Positions 26,645 through 35,477 of a DNA stretch of 64,000 bases are shown one piece after another. Below the pieces are notes generated by a model. The model was not told the DNA's origin. It was given only the letters and a program-made list of their open reading frames with translations, and ran no database searches. The first letter of the stretch is position 1; each line of letters begins with the position of its first letter. Source of the DNA: Acinetobacter pseudolwoffii (GTDB taxonomy: Bacteria > Pseudomonadota > Gammaproteobacteria > Pseudomonadales > Moraxellaceae); contig NZ_PHRG01000003.1 in assembly GCF_002803605.1 (NCBI RefSeq), positions 310,001 to 374,000 on the forward strand, read 5' to 3'. The translations under genes and the position numbers were made by a program.

Positions 26645-27298
26645 CTACTGCTGCCGATGATCCAGCAATTTACATCCGGTCTGCTGTTGCAGTTCCTCAA
26701 AGCTTAACCCCTCCACCATCTCAATGACCCGGGCCTGCTGGTCTTTGAGCTCAATCACACACAAATCGGTATAAATACGGTTTACACAGTGCTTGCCGGT
26801 AATCGGATAAGTCAGCTCTTCAACAATTTTGGCTGCACCGTTTTTGGTGACATGTTCCATACAGACATAAACACAACGGGCACCGACGGCCAGATCCATG
26901 GCGCCGCCTACGGCAGGTACAGCAGCGGCATTACCGGTATGCCAGTTGGCCAGATCACCATTAATCGCCACTTGAAAGGCCCCCATGACGCAAATATCCA
27001 GATGCCCACCGCGCATGATATCGAAGGAATCTGCAGAGTTCATAAAACTGCCGCCTTCCAGCATGCTCACCAGTTCCTTGCCGGCATTAATCAGGTCATC
27101 ATCTGCCTGTTCAGGATCATTCAAGGCCGCAAAACCCAAAACACCATTTTCAGAGTGCAGGATCACGTTCTGTTCCGGTTTTAAATGACCTGCCACACGG
27201 GTCGGTAAACCGATGCCCAGATTGACAAAAGAACCGCTTGGAATATCTTGCGCGACTTTTGCCACAATCTGTTCACGAGTACGTTTTTGAATAGTCAT
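26645..27298 (-). CDS. 3-oxoacid CoA-transferase subunit B (PcaJ/DcaJ-like)
   Basis: A 217-residue class I CoA-transferase beta subunit. The catalytic Glu lies in HSENGVLGF near residue 50, preceded by NLGIGLPTRVA; GGAMDLAVGAR is near 132. With subunit A it transfers CoA from succinyl-CoA to a 3-oxo or dicarboxylic acid such as 3-oxoadipate or adipate. Its ATG overlaps the last base of the subunit A stop codon (TAATG), so translation is coupled. The gene is the last of a transporter-A-B operon. Confidence 0.88.
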   Translation of the reverse strand: MTIQKRTREQIVAKVAQDIPSGSFVNLGIGLPTRVAGHLKPEQNVILHSENGVLGFAALNDPEQADDDLINAGKELVSMLEGGSFMNSADSFDIMRGGHLDICVMGAFQVAINGDLANWHTGNAAAVPAVGGAMDLAVGARCVYVCMEHVTKNGAAKIVEELTYPITGKHCVNRIYTDLCVIELKDQQARVIEMVEGLSFEELQQQTGCKLLDHRQQ

Positions 27299-27969
27299 TA
27301 TTTGATATCTCCGACCTGAACCACATGCTGTACAAAAATGCCCGGCGTTACGATAATCTCTGGATCAAGATCTCCCAGCTCCACAATCTGATGTACCTGA
27401 GCGATAGTGGTTGTCGCCGCTTTGGCCATGATCGGACCAAAATTACGCGCTGCCTTGCGGTAGGTCAAATTGCCCCAGCGGTCTGCCTGATTGGCATAGA
27501 TCAAGGCATAATCGGCATGAATCGGATATTCCAGCACATAATCCTTGCCATTAATGTGGCGCGTTTCTTTACCTTCTGCAATTTTGGTGCCGAAGCCAGT
27601 CGGCGTGAAAACTGCCCCTAAGCCGGCACCTGCTGCCTGAATACGGCAGGCCAGATTGCCCTGCGGAACCAGTTCCAGTTCAATTTTTCCAGCCTTGTAC
27701 AGGTCTTCAAATACAGTAGAGTTATTGGCGCGTGGAAAGGAACAGATCATTTTTTTGACCAGTCCCGATAACAGTAAATTGGTAAGTCCACGATCTCCAG
27801 AGGCTGCATTATTATTGATAATGGTTAAATCTTTCGGGCCCAGATCAATCAGTGCTTCGATCAGTTCCACCGGTTGGCCTGCCAGACCGAAACCACTGGT
27901 CATAATGTGTGCACCATCAGGAATCTGTTTGAGAACTGTTTCGATATCCTGCGTGATTTTATTCATCAT
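27298..27969 (-). CDS. 3-oxoacid CoA-transferase subunit A (PcaI/DcaI-like)
   Basis: A 223-residue alpha subunit: SGFGLAGQPVELIEAL near the N-terminus, NNAASGDRGL, GAGLGAVFTPTGFGT and a long C-terminal stretch ending VVQVGDIK. The start at 27969 (MMNKITQDI) is preferred because AGGA lies 6 nt before the AGCAAT spacer; an ATG 15 codons upstream would put the start within the spacer after the transporter stop without a good ribosome site. It pairs with subunit B. The gene neighbourhood (transporter, glutaryl-CoA dehydrogenase, IclR) suggests a dicarboxylate substrate rather than acetoacetate. Confidence 0.85.
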   Translation of the reverse strand: MMNKITQDIETVLKQIPDGAHIMTSGFGLAGQPVELIEALIDLGPKDLTIINNNAASGDRGLTNLLLSGLVKKMICSFPRANNSTVFEDLYKAGKIELELVPQGNLACRIQAAGAGLGAVFTPTGFGTKIAEGKETRHINGKDYVLEYPIHADYALIYANQADRWGNLTYRKAARNFGPIMAKAATTTIAQVHQIVELGDLDPEIIVTPGIFVQHVVQVGDIK

Positions 27970-28010
27970 ATTGCTTCCTAGCATCTTTTCTATATATTTT
28001 GATTGGTAGA

Positions 28011-29291
28011 TCAATCGGCTTTTTGCGGATCAAATAAGCGGTCTTTAATAAAGAAAGCCGGAATCAAGCCACAAAGAAAATAGGCAATTCCCATGATCAG
28101 TAAACCCGTACCAATTGAGCCTCCTTGAGCAAAATAACCAATGGTAAGAGGTGCAAACACAGCACCCAGTCTGCCTACGTTATAGGCACCACCCACGGCT
28201 GTTCCACGCACTTTGGTGGAGAAGCTTTCTGTCATGTAAGTCGCATTAATACCGTATGGAATACCATAGAGAAAACCAAAAAATAACATCAGCCAGAGAA
28301 TGTTATCCGGCGTATTACCAAAGACAATCACAGGGATAAAAATTGCAGTACCCATAGTGCCGAAAGCAAATACCGCACGACGGCCAATCCGGTCAGCGAT
28401 AAAACCGGCAATAACCTTGGTACACATCATGATCAGGAAAGTTCCGATCATATACATGGTCATTTCTTTAAACTTGATTCCCAGATCAGTCTCTAAGTAG
28501 GCCGGTAACCAGTTGCTGACTCCATAATAGCCAAACTGTAAAAATGCGGTACTGAAGGACCAGAGGATAAACATGCGACGGCTGAGTGCATCTTCAAAAA
28601 TCATTTTGAAAGTGTTCTTGGGCTTTTCCTGCACAATGCCACTGGCTTTTGCATCCAGTCGGGCCTGACGTGCTTCTAACCAGGCTTTCGGTTCAGGCAC
28701 CAAAAAGTACATCGCGAAAGCCAGTACAATTGGAATAATGGCAATATAATAGAGGTATCGCCAGCCAAACTCAGGTAATAACCATCCAGCCAGAACAGTT
28801 GCGACCACCGAGCCTAAAGTCCAGCCAGTCATGAGCGTTGCCAATACTGTAGAGCGATATTTGGTGGGTACATACTCTGCCATGAGTGTGTTACAGGCAA
28901 TATATAGAGCACCTAGTCCAATCGCAGACGTAAATCGCAGCCATTTGAACTGATCATAACTTTCCACGAATCCCAACCAGAAGGTTAATGAAGAAAATAA
29001 TGCAATGGCAATGACGATAACACGAACCCGGCCAAAACGGTCACATGCCCAGCCACCAAAAAATCCACCAATCGCCATACCTGCCAATGTCCAGCTGCCC
29101 AGCGCCCCGGCTTGCATACTGCTTAATGAAAATTCCTGTTTCAGACTGGTCAGACTGTAGGCCAACAACGCAATATCGGCTCCATCGACCAGTAATGCCA
29201 AAAATGAGAACACAAAGGCCAGAATCCAGACTTTTTTCTTGGGTTGGTTATCATTTTCCAAATGAGGGTGTTGCGCACTGATCGTATTCAT
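28011..29291 (-). CDS. MFS transporter, AAHS family (second PcaK/DcaK-like paralogue)
   Basis: A 426-residue twelve-helix transporter closely related to the one at 20632-21930: LLVDGADIALLAYSLTSLKQEF, SMQAGALGSWTL, GGWACDRFGRVRVIV, EYVPTKYRSTVLATLMTGW, and ADRIGRRAVFAFG. It is the first gene of the operon with the CoA-transferase subunits, so it probably imports the acid those subunits activate. AAGGACGCC precedes the ATG. A third, broken paralogue lies at 4145-4606. Confidence 0.88.
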   Translation of the reverse strand: MNTISAQHPHLENDNQPKKKVWILAFVFSFLALLVDGADIALLAYSLTSLKQEFSLSSMQAGALGSWTLAGMAIGGFFGGWACDRFGRVRVIVIAIALFSSLTFWLGFVESYDQFKWLRFTSAIGLGALYIACNTLMAEYVPTKYRSTVLATLMTGWTLGSVVATVLAGWLLPEFGWRYLYYIAIIPIVLAFAMYFLVPEPKAWLEARQARLDAKASGIVQEKPKNTFKMIFEDALSRRMFILWSFSTAFLQFGYYGVSNWLPAYLETDLGIKFKEMTMYMIGTFLIMMCTKVIAGFIADRIGRRAVFAFGTMGTAIFIPVIVFGNTPDNILWLMLFFGFLYGIPYGINATYMTESFSTKVRGTAVGGAYNVGRLGAVFAPLTIGYFAQGGSIGTGLLIMGIAYFLCGLIPAFFIKDRLFDPQKAD

Positions 29292-29503
29292 GGCGTCCTT
29301 AAAATATTTTGAGCATTCCGGTGCTTTTATAACTTTTATCTTTCACGTAATTATTTATATGAAAGATATAGTGAAACAGGGTGATAATCCTATCATCTGC
29401 CTATCGGGTATTTAATTTATGTGCATGTTTCCACTTGATTTTAATTGAATATCTTATAGAAAACCTGGTATTTGCAAACAAACGGCAGCAAATAGTCGGC
29501 GCT

Positions 29504-29525
29504 CTAGCCAGCATGTGCTGGCTAG
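29504..29525. other. Stem-loop after glutaryl-CoA dehydrogenase
   Basis: CTAGCCAGC-ATGT-GCTGGCTAG, a perfect 9-bp stem, starts 16 bp after the gcdH stop. No T-run follows, so it may stabilise the mRNA end or act with Rho. Confidence 0.6.
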
Positions 29526-29540
29526 ATGTTATAGCTAGAC

Positions 29541-30740
29541 TTAGTTACAAAATGCAGCGATGCCGGTTTGTGCACGTCCTAAAATCAGGGCATGTACATC
29601 ATGAGTACCTTCATAGGTATTCACGACTTCCAGATTAACCAGATGACGGGCTACACCAAATTCATCAGAAATCCCGTTACCACCCATCATGTCACGTGCC
29701 AGACGTGCAATATCCAGGGCCTTACCGCAGTTATTACGCTTGATCAGCGAAGTTCCTTCAACTGACGCGATACCTTCATCTTTCATGCGACCAAAACGTA
29801 ATGCGACCTGTAAACCAAGGGCAATTTCAGTTTGCATATCGGCCAGTTTTTTCTGGATCAGCTGGTTTGCTGCCAATGGACGGCCAAACTGTTTACGGTC
29901 CATGGTGTATTGATGTGCGGTATGCCAGCAAAATTCTGCTGCACCCATCGCACCCCAGGCAATCCCGTAACGGGCACTGTTGAGGCAGGTAAATGGACCT
30001 TTCAAGCCACGCACTTCTGGAAATGCATTTTCTTCAGGGACAAAGACATTATCCATCACAATTTCACCGGTGATCGAGGCACGTAAACCGACTTTGCCAT
30101 GGATCGCAGGTGCAGACAGCCCTTCCCAGCCTTTTTCCAGAATAAATCCGCGAATGTCACCGACATTACCTTCGGCAGAAACTTCTTTGGCCCAGACCAC
30201 AAATACATCCGCGATCGGACTATTGGTAATCCACATTTTTGCGCCGGTGAGACGGTAACCGCCATCCACTTTTTTGGCACGGCTAATCATGCTGCCCGGA
30301 TCAGAACCATGATCCGGTTCAGTCAGGCCGAAGCAACCAATATATTCACCAGTCGCTAGTTTTGGTAAGTATTTCTGCTTTTGCTCTTCAGAACCAAATT
30401 CGTTAATCGGCACCATTACCAAAGAGCTTTGTACGCTGGCCATTGAACGATAGCCTGAATCAACACGCTCAACTTCGCGTGCAATCAGACCATAGCTGAC
30501 ATAATTTAAACCAGCACCACCATACTGTTCTGGAATAGTGGGGCCCAGTAAACCAAGCTCGCCCATCTCACGAAAAATGGCCGGATCGGTTTTTTCATGA
30601 CGGAACTGTTCTAATACGCGTGGCATCAGCTTGTCCTGACAATATGCTGCTGCCGCATCACGGATCATACGTTCCTCTGAGCTGAGCTGCTGTTCAATCA
30701 GGAACGGGTCTTGCCAATCAAATCTAGTTTTAGTCGTCAT
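29541..30740 (-). CDS. gcdH: Glutaryl-CoA dehydrogenase
   Basis: A 399-residue acyl-CoA dehydrogenase with the glutaryl-CoA signature: [15 protein letters not shown] at the FAD site, [28 protein letters not shown], and the catalytic base region [20 protein letters not shown]. It oxidises and decarboxylates glutaryl-CoA to crotonyl-CoA, feeding electrons to ETF. In this island glutaryl-CoA is the expected product of one beta-oxidation round on pimeloyl-CoA. AGGGAAATATAAAA precedes the ATG; the gene lies 32 bp after another acyl-CoA dehydrogenase. Confidence 0.93.
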   Translation of the reverse strand: MTTKTRFDWQDPFLIEQQLSSEERMIRDAAAAYCQDKLMPRVLEQFRHEKTDPAIFREMGELGLLGPTIPEQYGGAGLNYVSYGLIAREVERVDSGYRSMASVQSSLVMVPINEFGSEEQKQKYLPKLATGEYIGCFGLTEPDHGSDPGSMISRAKKVDGGYRLTGAKMWITNSPIADVFVVWAKEVSAEGNVGDIRGFILEKGWEGLSAPAIHGKVGLRASITGEIVMDNVFVPEENAFPEVRGLKGPFTCLNSARYGIAWGAMGAAEFCWHTAHQYTMDRKQFGRPLAANQLIQKKLADMQTEIALGLQVALRFGRMKDEGIASVEGTSLIKRNNCGKALDIARLARDMMGGNGISDEFGVARHLVNLEVVNTYEGTHDVHALILGRAQTGIAAFCN

Positions 30741-30772
30741 TTTTATATTTCCCTATTTTAAAAATTATATGT

Positions 30773-31927
30773 TTAGGCTGTGGCCTGTTTAATCATTTCA
30801 CGTGCAATAATAATTTGCTGGATTTGTGTCGTGCCTTCATATAAACGGAACAAACGCACATCACGGTAAAAACGTTCAATTGAATATTCACTGATATAGC
30901 CTGCTCCACCATGAATCTGTAAACAGCGGTCAGCAACACGACCACACATTTCAGTGGCAAACATTTTGGCGCAAGAGGCTTCCGTCGTCACATTCTGACC
31001 GGCATCACGCAGTCGGGCTGCATCCAGCACCATACATTTGGCTGCATAAATTTCAGCTTTAGAATCTGCCAACATGCCCTGAATCAGCTGAAAATTTGCA
31101 ATAGCCTGACCAAACTGCTTGCGTTCTACCGCATAATTTAAGGCATCTTCCAGCATACGCTCTGCCATACCCACGCTATAGCCGGCAATATGTAAACGGC
31201 CTTTGTCCAGAACGCGCATGGCTGTCTTGAAACCAACGCCTTCAACACCACCAATCAGCTGGTCTTTATGCACCCGGCAATTATCGAAAATAACATCGCA
31301 GGTATAAGAACCATGTTGACCCATTTTTTTATCAATTTTGCCTAGGCTCAAGCCCGGTGTGCCCGCTTCTACCAGAAATGCTGAAATGCCACTGGCGCCT
31401 TTGATTTCTGGATTGGTGCGTGCCATGACTGTAAATGTCGTTGCACGTGGCGCATTGGTAATAAAACGTTTGGTGCCATTTAAAACATAATAATCGCCAT
31501 CTTTTACCGCATTGGTTTTTAAAGATGCAGCATCTGAACCGGAATCTGGCTCAGTCAAACAGAAAGAACCAATGATTTCGCCGGTTGCATAACGCGGTAA
31601 ATATTTCTGTTTTTGCTCTTCTGTACCATCAATGACGATGCCACTTGAACCAATACCGTTGTTGGTCCCGATTAGAGAACGGAATGCAGCCGATGTCCGG
31701 CCTAATTCCATCGCAACCAGAATTTCCTCTTCCATGGTAATGCCTAAACCGCCGTATTCTTCTGGAATCGTCAGACCAAACAAACCCAGTTCTTTCATCT
31801 GCTCCACAATATGTTCAGGAATGGCATTGTTCTCTTCTACTTCATGTTCGAGAGGAACCAGTTCATTTTTTACAAAATCTCGAATCGTAGACAGAAGTTG
31901 ATCGAGCATTTCCGGATCGCGAATCAT
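30773..31927 (-). CDS. Acyl-CoA dehydrogenase (dicarboxylyl- or short-chain-CoA type)
   Basis: A 384-residue classical acyl-CoA dehydrogenase: SFCLTEPDSGSDAASLKT, YYVLNGTKRFITNAP, AERMLEDALNYAVERKQFG, IHGGAGYISEYSIERFYRD and LYEGTTQIQQIIIAR with Glu present. The start at 31927 is chosen because GGAG lies 6 nt upstream of that ATG; an ATG four codons earlier lacks one. It probably makes the first double bond in a dicarboxylyl-CoA such as pimeloyl- or adipyl-CoA (a DcaA role), because it is paired with gcdH and faces the IclR gene. The strongest palindromic operator lies 54 bp upstream. Confidence 0.85.
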   Translation of the reverse strand: MIRDPEMLDQLLSTIRDFVKNELVPLEHEVEENNAIPEHIVEQMKELGLFGLTIPEEYGGLGITMEEEILVAMELGRTSAAFRSLIGTNNGIGSSGIVIDGTEEQKQKYLPRYATGEIIGSFCLTEPDSGSDAASLKTNAVKDGDYYVLNGTKRFITNAPRATTFTVMARTNPEIKGASGISAFLVEAGTPGLSLGKIDKKMGQHGSYTCDVIFDNCRVHKDQLIGGVEGVGFKTAMRVLDKGRLHIAGYSVGMAERMLEDALNYAVERKQFGQAIANFQLIQGMLADSKAEIYAAKCMVLDAARLRDAGQNVTTEASCAKMFATEMCGRVADRCLQIHGGAGYISEYSIERFYRDVRLFRLYEGTTQIQQIIIAREMIKQATA

Positions 31928-31980
31928 ATGAATCTCCATGTATATGGTCTGGGTAAATTCCTTTACCGTTTTATTTTTAG

Positions 31981-31997
31981 TTTCGTATTACGAAATA
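31981..31997. promoter_or_regulatory. Candidate IclR-type operator, site 6 (best copy)
   Basis: TTTCGTATTACGAAATA contains the perfect palindrome TTTCGTA-T-TACGAAA. It lies upstream of the acyl-CoA dehydrogenase-gcdH operon. Confidence 0.65.
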
Positions 31998-32104
31998 AAT
32001 AACCATAAAAATAAAAATTCAGCAAGCAAATTCGTCAAAAAATTTATTTTTTATAAAAAAACGAAATTTATCTGGCTTTAAAATGGATTTTATATAGAAT
32101 AATA

Positions 32105-32121
32105 TTTCACAATACGAAATT
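32105..32121. promoter_or_regulatory. Candidate IclR-type operator, site 7
   Basis: TTTCACAATACGAAATT lies midway between the divergent dehydrogenase and iclR genes. Confidence 0.55.
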
Positions 32122-32344
32122 ATTGCTTTTTAAATTTCGCTTTACTAACGCTGCTTTCTATAAGGAGCTGACCAGAGATGAGAGCTTAAAAAGTGGTAAA
32201 ATTTATTGTTTATTTAAAGGCTTTATTTTAAAAATAGCTTCACTATTTTTTGCAGTTATTTACTCTGTATAGCAGCATTTAGACATGAGATAGAATAATA
32301 TTTAGTCGTTACTCATATAATTCATCTACAATTTAAATGTTTTA

Positions 32345-32361
32345 TTTTGTATCGTGAAACT
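32345..32361. promoter_or_regulatory. Candidate IclR-type operator, site 8
   Basis: TTTTGTATCGTGAAACT lies 46 bp before the IclR-family ATG, a position suited to autoregulation. Confidence 0.5.
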
Positions 32362-32407
32362 AAGTTGCTATGATATTCATTAATTTACTTCTCTATTTCT
32401 GTAGACC

Positions 32408-33244
32408 ATGACTAAAAATAAAACAGGTGAAATACCTAATTTTGATGAAATTCGCTTAGATCCGATCTCGCATATTCATCGCGAAAACAATCCCCAATTT
32501 ATTGCGTCTATTGCGCGTGGCCTTGAGATTCTAAGATGCTTTTCTGCGACCAATCAGTTGTTGGGCAATCAAGAAATTGCACAAATGACCAATTTACCAA
32601 AGCCAACCGTGGCGCGTATTACCAGTACGCTGGTATCTTTAGGCTATCTGAAACAACTTCCAAATACGACTAAATATTTACTCGATGTCGGTGTACTGGC
32701 TCTGGGCTATTCTGCCTTAAGCAATATTTCTGCGCGAACCCAGGCCTATCCATTTATGGAAGAAATGTCACGTTATGCCCAGGCGCCAGTGGCAATGGCA
32801 ACACGTGACCGTCTCAATATGATCTATCTGGAAGTGGTACATACAGATACGACTTTAACCATGCGCCGTTCAGTGGGTTCAACTTTACCAATTCATTCGA
32901 GTGCCATGGGGCGTGCATGTCTGGCGGCGATGGACGTGAAAGAACGTGAATATTTATTTGATGCCATTAAAAAAAGAAATGAAGATCAATGGACAACAAT
33001 TAAACGAAATCTAGAACGCGCCATTCGCGATTATCAGGATTATGGTTATTGTTTATCTCTCGGAGACTGGGCCAAAGATGTGAACTCTGTGGCCGTTCCT
33101 TTGATTCATCCCAAACATGGTATTTTAACTTTTAACTGTGGTGCACCAAGTTATTTGCTAAATCAGGAAAAACTGGAAAATGAAATTGGCCCGCGTCTGA
33201 TTCACATGGTGAATAGTATTGCCATGAACCTGAATAATATGTAA
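32408..33244 (+). CDS. IclR-family transcriptional regulator
   Basis: A 278-residue regulator. A winged helix-turn-helix occupies about residues 33-95 (ASIARGLEILRCF, then NQEIAQMTNLPKPTVARITSTL as the recognition region), followed by the IclR effector domain with MRRSVGSTLPIHSSAMGRACLAA and a GYCLSLGDW segment. An N-terminal extension of about 30 residues precedes the DNA-binding domain. In Acinetobacter the PcaU, PobR and related IclR proteins control aromatic and dicarboxylate genes. Nine palindromes in the surrounding 29 kb make it the obvious candidate controller of the island. The ribosome site is weak. Confidence 0.88.
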   Translation: MTKNKTGEIPNFDEIRLDPISHIHRENNPQFIASIARGLEILRCFSATNQLLGNQEIAQMTNLPKPTVARITSTLVSLGYLKQLPNTTKYLLDVGVLALGYSALSNISARTQAYPFMEEMSRYAQAPVAMATRDRLNMIYLEVVHTDTTLTMRRSVGSTLPIHSSAMGRACLAAMDVKEREYLFDAIKKRNEDQWTTIKRNLERAIRDYQDYGYCLSLGDWAKDVNSVAVPLIHPKHGILTFNCGAPSYLLNQEKLENEIGPRLIHMVNSIAMNLNNM

Positions 33245-33260
33245 GTAAAACCTCTCATTC

Positions 33261-33284
33261 GGGCGGCTTAGGTCGCTCTTTTTA
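33261..33284 (+). terminator. Intrinsic terminator after iclR
   Basis: GGGCGGC-ttag-GTCGCTC (two G-T pairs) followed by TTTTTATTT, 16 bp after the stop codon. Confidence 0.75.
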
Positions 33285-33435
33285 TTTGTTGCAGCCAATA
33301 ATAATTAAACCGTTTTCTAATATTGAACCGGATCTTTTCAATTCTATTCATTCTACAGCAATCCAAGACTCTCAAAATCTATCCCTATAAAAAACAAAAA
33401 TTAGACTTCATAAGCCATCTGGATAATGCTATAAA

Positions 33436-33452
33436 TATCGTATAGCGAAACT
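33436..33452. promoter_or_regulatory. Candidate IclR-type operator, site 9
   Basis: TATCGTATAGCGAAACT ends 12 bp before the ETF-QO start codon and matches site 4 in its right half. Confidence 0.45.
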
Positions 33453-33464
33453 GGATTTTATATT

Positions 33465-35177
33465 ATGGAAGATATAACAAGAGAATCGATGGAGTTTGAC
33501 GTCGTCATCGTCGGCGCAGGCCCTGCAGGTCTATCTGCTGCGATCAAGATCCGTCAACTTGCAATTGAAAACAACTTAAATGATTTGTCCGTTTGTGTCG
33601 TAGAAAAAGGCTCCGAAGTCGGTGCACATATCCTGTCAGGTGCGGTACTTGAACCACGTGCCATCAATGAATTATTCCCGGACTGGAAAGATCAAGGCGC
33701 ACCGCTCAATGTGCCGGTGACCGAAGATAAAACTTTCTTCCTGCTTTCAGATGAAAAATCACAAGAAGCCCCACACTGGATGGTGCCAAAAACCATGCAT
33801 AACGATGGCAACTATGTCATCTCGCTGGGCAATGTGGTGCGCTGGTTAGGCCAGAAAGCGGAAGAACTGGAAGTCTCGATCTTTCCGGGCTTTGCCGCAT
33901 CGGACATTCTGTATCATGCTGACGGTACCGTGAAAGGCATCCAGACCGGTGACATGGGCATTGGTAAAGATGGCGAACCAACGCATAACTTTACCCCGGG
34001 TTATGAACTGCATGCCAAATACACCATTTTTGCTGAAGGTTGTCGTGGCCACCTCGGTAAACGTCTGATCGAACAGTTCAACCTGGCCAAAGATGCAGAT
34101 CCACAGCATTACGGTATCGGGATCAAAGAACTGTGGGAAATTGATCCGGCCAAGCACAAAGCGGGTCTGGTGATGCATGGTGCCGGCTGGCCACTCAATG
34201 AAACCGGCTCGAGTGGCGGCTGGTGGTTATACCATGCTGAAAATAATCAGGTGACTTTGGGCATGATCGTGGATCTGTCCTACACCAATCCGCATATGTA
34301 TCCATTTATGGAAATGCAGCGCTGGAAAACCCATCCTCTGATTAAACAATATCTGGAAGGCGGCAAGCGTATTTCTTATGGCGCACGTGCCGTGACCAAA
34401 GGTGGCTTTAACTCACTGCCTAAATTTACCTTCCCGGGTGGCTCTTTAATTGGTGATGATGCAGGTTTCCTGAACTTTGCCAAAATCAAAGGTTCACATA
34501 CGGCAATGAAGTCCGGCATGCTCTGCGGCGAAGCGGTATTTGAAGCGATTGCGGCTGGTGTGGAAAAAGGCGGTGATCTGGCGGTTGCGCGTGTAGTTGA
34601 AGGCGAAGATTTCTTTGTCAAAGAACTGACCGCCTATAAAGACAAGTTTGATGCAAGCTGGCTGAAAGAAGAGTTATATAACTCACGTAACTTTGGCCCG
34701 GCAATGCATAAATTCGGTCAATGGATCGGTGGTGCATTTAACTTCATTGATCAGAACGTGTTTAAAGTACCGTTTACCCTACATGATCTGGTACAAGACC
34801 ATGCGGCACTGAAAACTCAGGCGGCTGAAACGTTTAAACCGAACTATCCTAAACCGGATGGCAAGCTGACCTTTGACCGTCTGTCTTCAGTATTTGTATC
34901 CAATACCGTACATGAAGAAAACCAGCCTGCGCATTTAAAGCTGACTGATGCTTCGATTCCGGTGGAAGTGAACTTACCGAAATGGGATGAGCCGGCACAG
35001 CGTTACTGCCCGGCAGGTGTATACGAAATCATGGAAAATAATGACGGTTCCAAGCGTTTCCAGATCAATGCAGCCAACTGTGTGCACTGCAAGACCTGTG
35101 ATATTAAAGATCCGTCTCAGAACATCACCTGGGTAACACCGGAAGGTGGCGGTGGTCCAAACTATCCAAATATGTAA
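33465..35177 (+). CDS. Electron transfer flavoprotein-ubiquinone oxidoreductase
   Basis: A 570-residue membrane-associated iron-sulfur flavoprotein. FAD motif VIVGAGPAGLSAA is at about residues 14-26; the C-terminus carries a 4Fe-4S site with Cys in YCPAGVYE and CVHCKTCDIKDPSQNI. It takes electrons from reduced ETF and passes them to ubiquinone. That is the sink for the four acyl-CoA dehydrogenases in this window, so its place at the end of the island makes sense. A second ATG eight codons in (33489) would also give a full domain; the longer form is kept because the upstream frame is open and typical. Confidence 0.92.
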   Translation: MEDITRESMEFDVVIVGAGPAGLSAAIKIRQLAIENNLNDLSVCVVEKGSEVGAHILSGAVLEPRAINELFPDWKDQGAPLNVPVTEDKTFFLLSDEKSQEAPHWMVPKTMHNDGNYVISLGNVVRWLGQKAEELEVSIFPGFAASDILYHADGTVKGIQTGDMGIGKDGEPTHNFTPGYELHAKYTIFAEGCRGHLGKRLIEQFNLAKDADPQHYGIGIKELWEIDPAKHKAGLVMHGAGWPLNETGSSGGWWLYHAENNQVTLGMIVDLSYTNPHMYPFMEMQRWKTHPLIKQYLEGGKRISYGARAVTKGGFNSLPKFTFPGGSLIGDDAGFLNFAKIKGSHTAMKSGMLCGEAVFEAIAAGVEKGGDLAVARVVEGEDFFVKELTAYKDKFDASWLKEELYNSRNFGPAMHKFGQWIGGAFNFIDQNVFKVPFTLHDLVQDHAALKTQAAETFKPNYPKPDGKLTFDRLSSVFVSNTVHEENQPAHLKLTDASIPVEVNLPKWDEPAQRYCPAGVYEIMENNDGSKRFQINAANCVHCKTCDIKDPSQNITWVTPEGGGGPNYPNM

Positions 35178-35279
35178 TTTGGATAGTTCTTGTGAATTAA
35201 AAAAATATATCTATTTCTCTGATTCACTTACCCAATCTTGAAGCAGTTCGTACTAACTCTTCACTTTAATTTTTTAGGT

Positions 35280-35307
35280 AATCCCAGTTCTCTCGAGAGC
35301 TGGGATT
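35280..35307 (+). terminator. Stem-loop after ETF-QO
   Basis: AATCCCAG/CTGGGATT with an inner CTCTC/GAGAG stem. A weak A/T-rich tail follows; probably a terminator. Confidence 0.6.
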
Positions 35308-35394
35308 AATAAATTTTAAAGTAAATCAAAATAAGCCTGTATCACTCTATCTATTGAAATGAGATAGGAAAATAATCTGGTTTATGTCGTGCTG

Positions 35395-35430
35395 AAAAAA
35401 TGGCTGACCCGAAGCCGGATCAGCCATTTT
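35395..35430 (-). terminator. Intrinsic terminator after the OsmC-YcaO gene
   Basis: TGGCTGA-c-CCG-aag-CGG-a-TCAGCCA with six A residues on the left, which give a T-run on the minus strand. It suits the gene stopping at 35478. Confidence 0.85.
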
Positions 35431-35477
35431 AAAATCAGACCTGAACGACTAAAATTTGAGTCATTCAGGGAATTGAT

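Larger units (their letters stand above)
31928..32407. other. Divergent regulatory region between the dehydrogenase operon and iclR, 480 bp
   Basis: Very AT-rich. It holds three copies of the shared palindrome (31981, 32105 and 32345) and otherwise no gene. The spacing suggests separate control of the leftward dehydrogenase operon and of the regulator itself. Confidence 0.6.
35178..35477. other. Convergent intergenic region, 300 bp
   Basis: It contains two hairpins listed separately, ending ETF-QO from the left and the OsmC-YcaO gene from the right. Nothing else was seen. Confidence 0.7.

Noticed and set aside
29341..29364. TTTCAC...ATGAAA upstream of the second transporter as a further operator.
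   Set aside because: Arm spacing is much longer than in the nine aligned sites and the ACGAAA core is absent.
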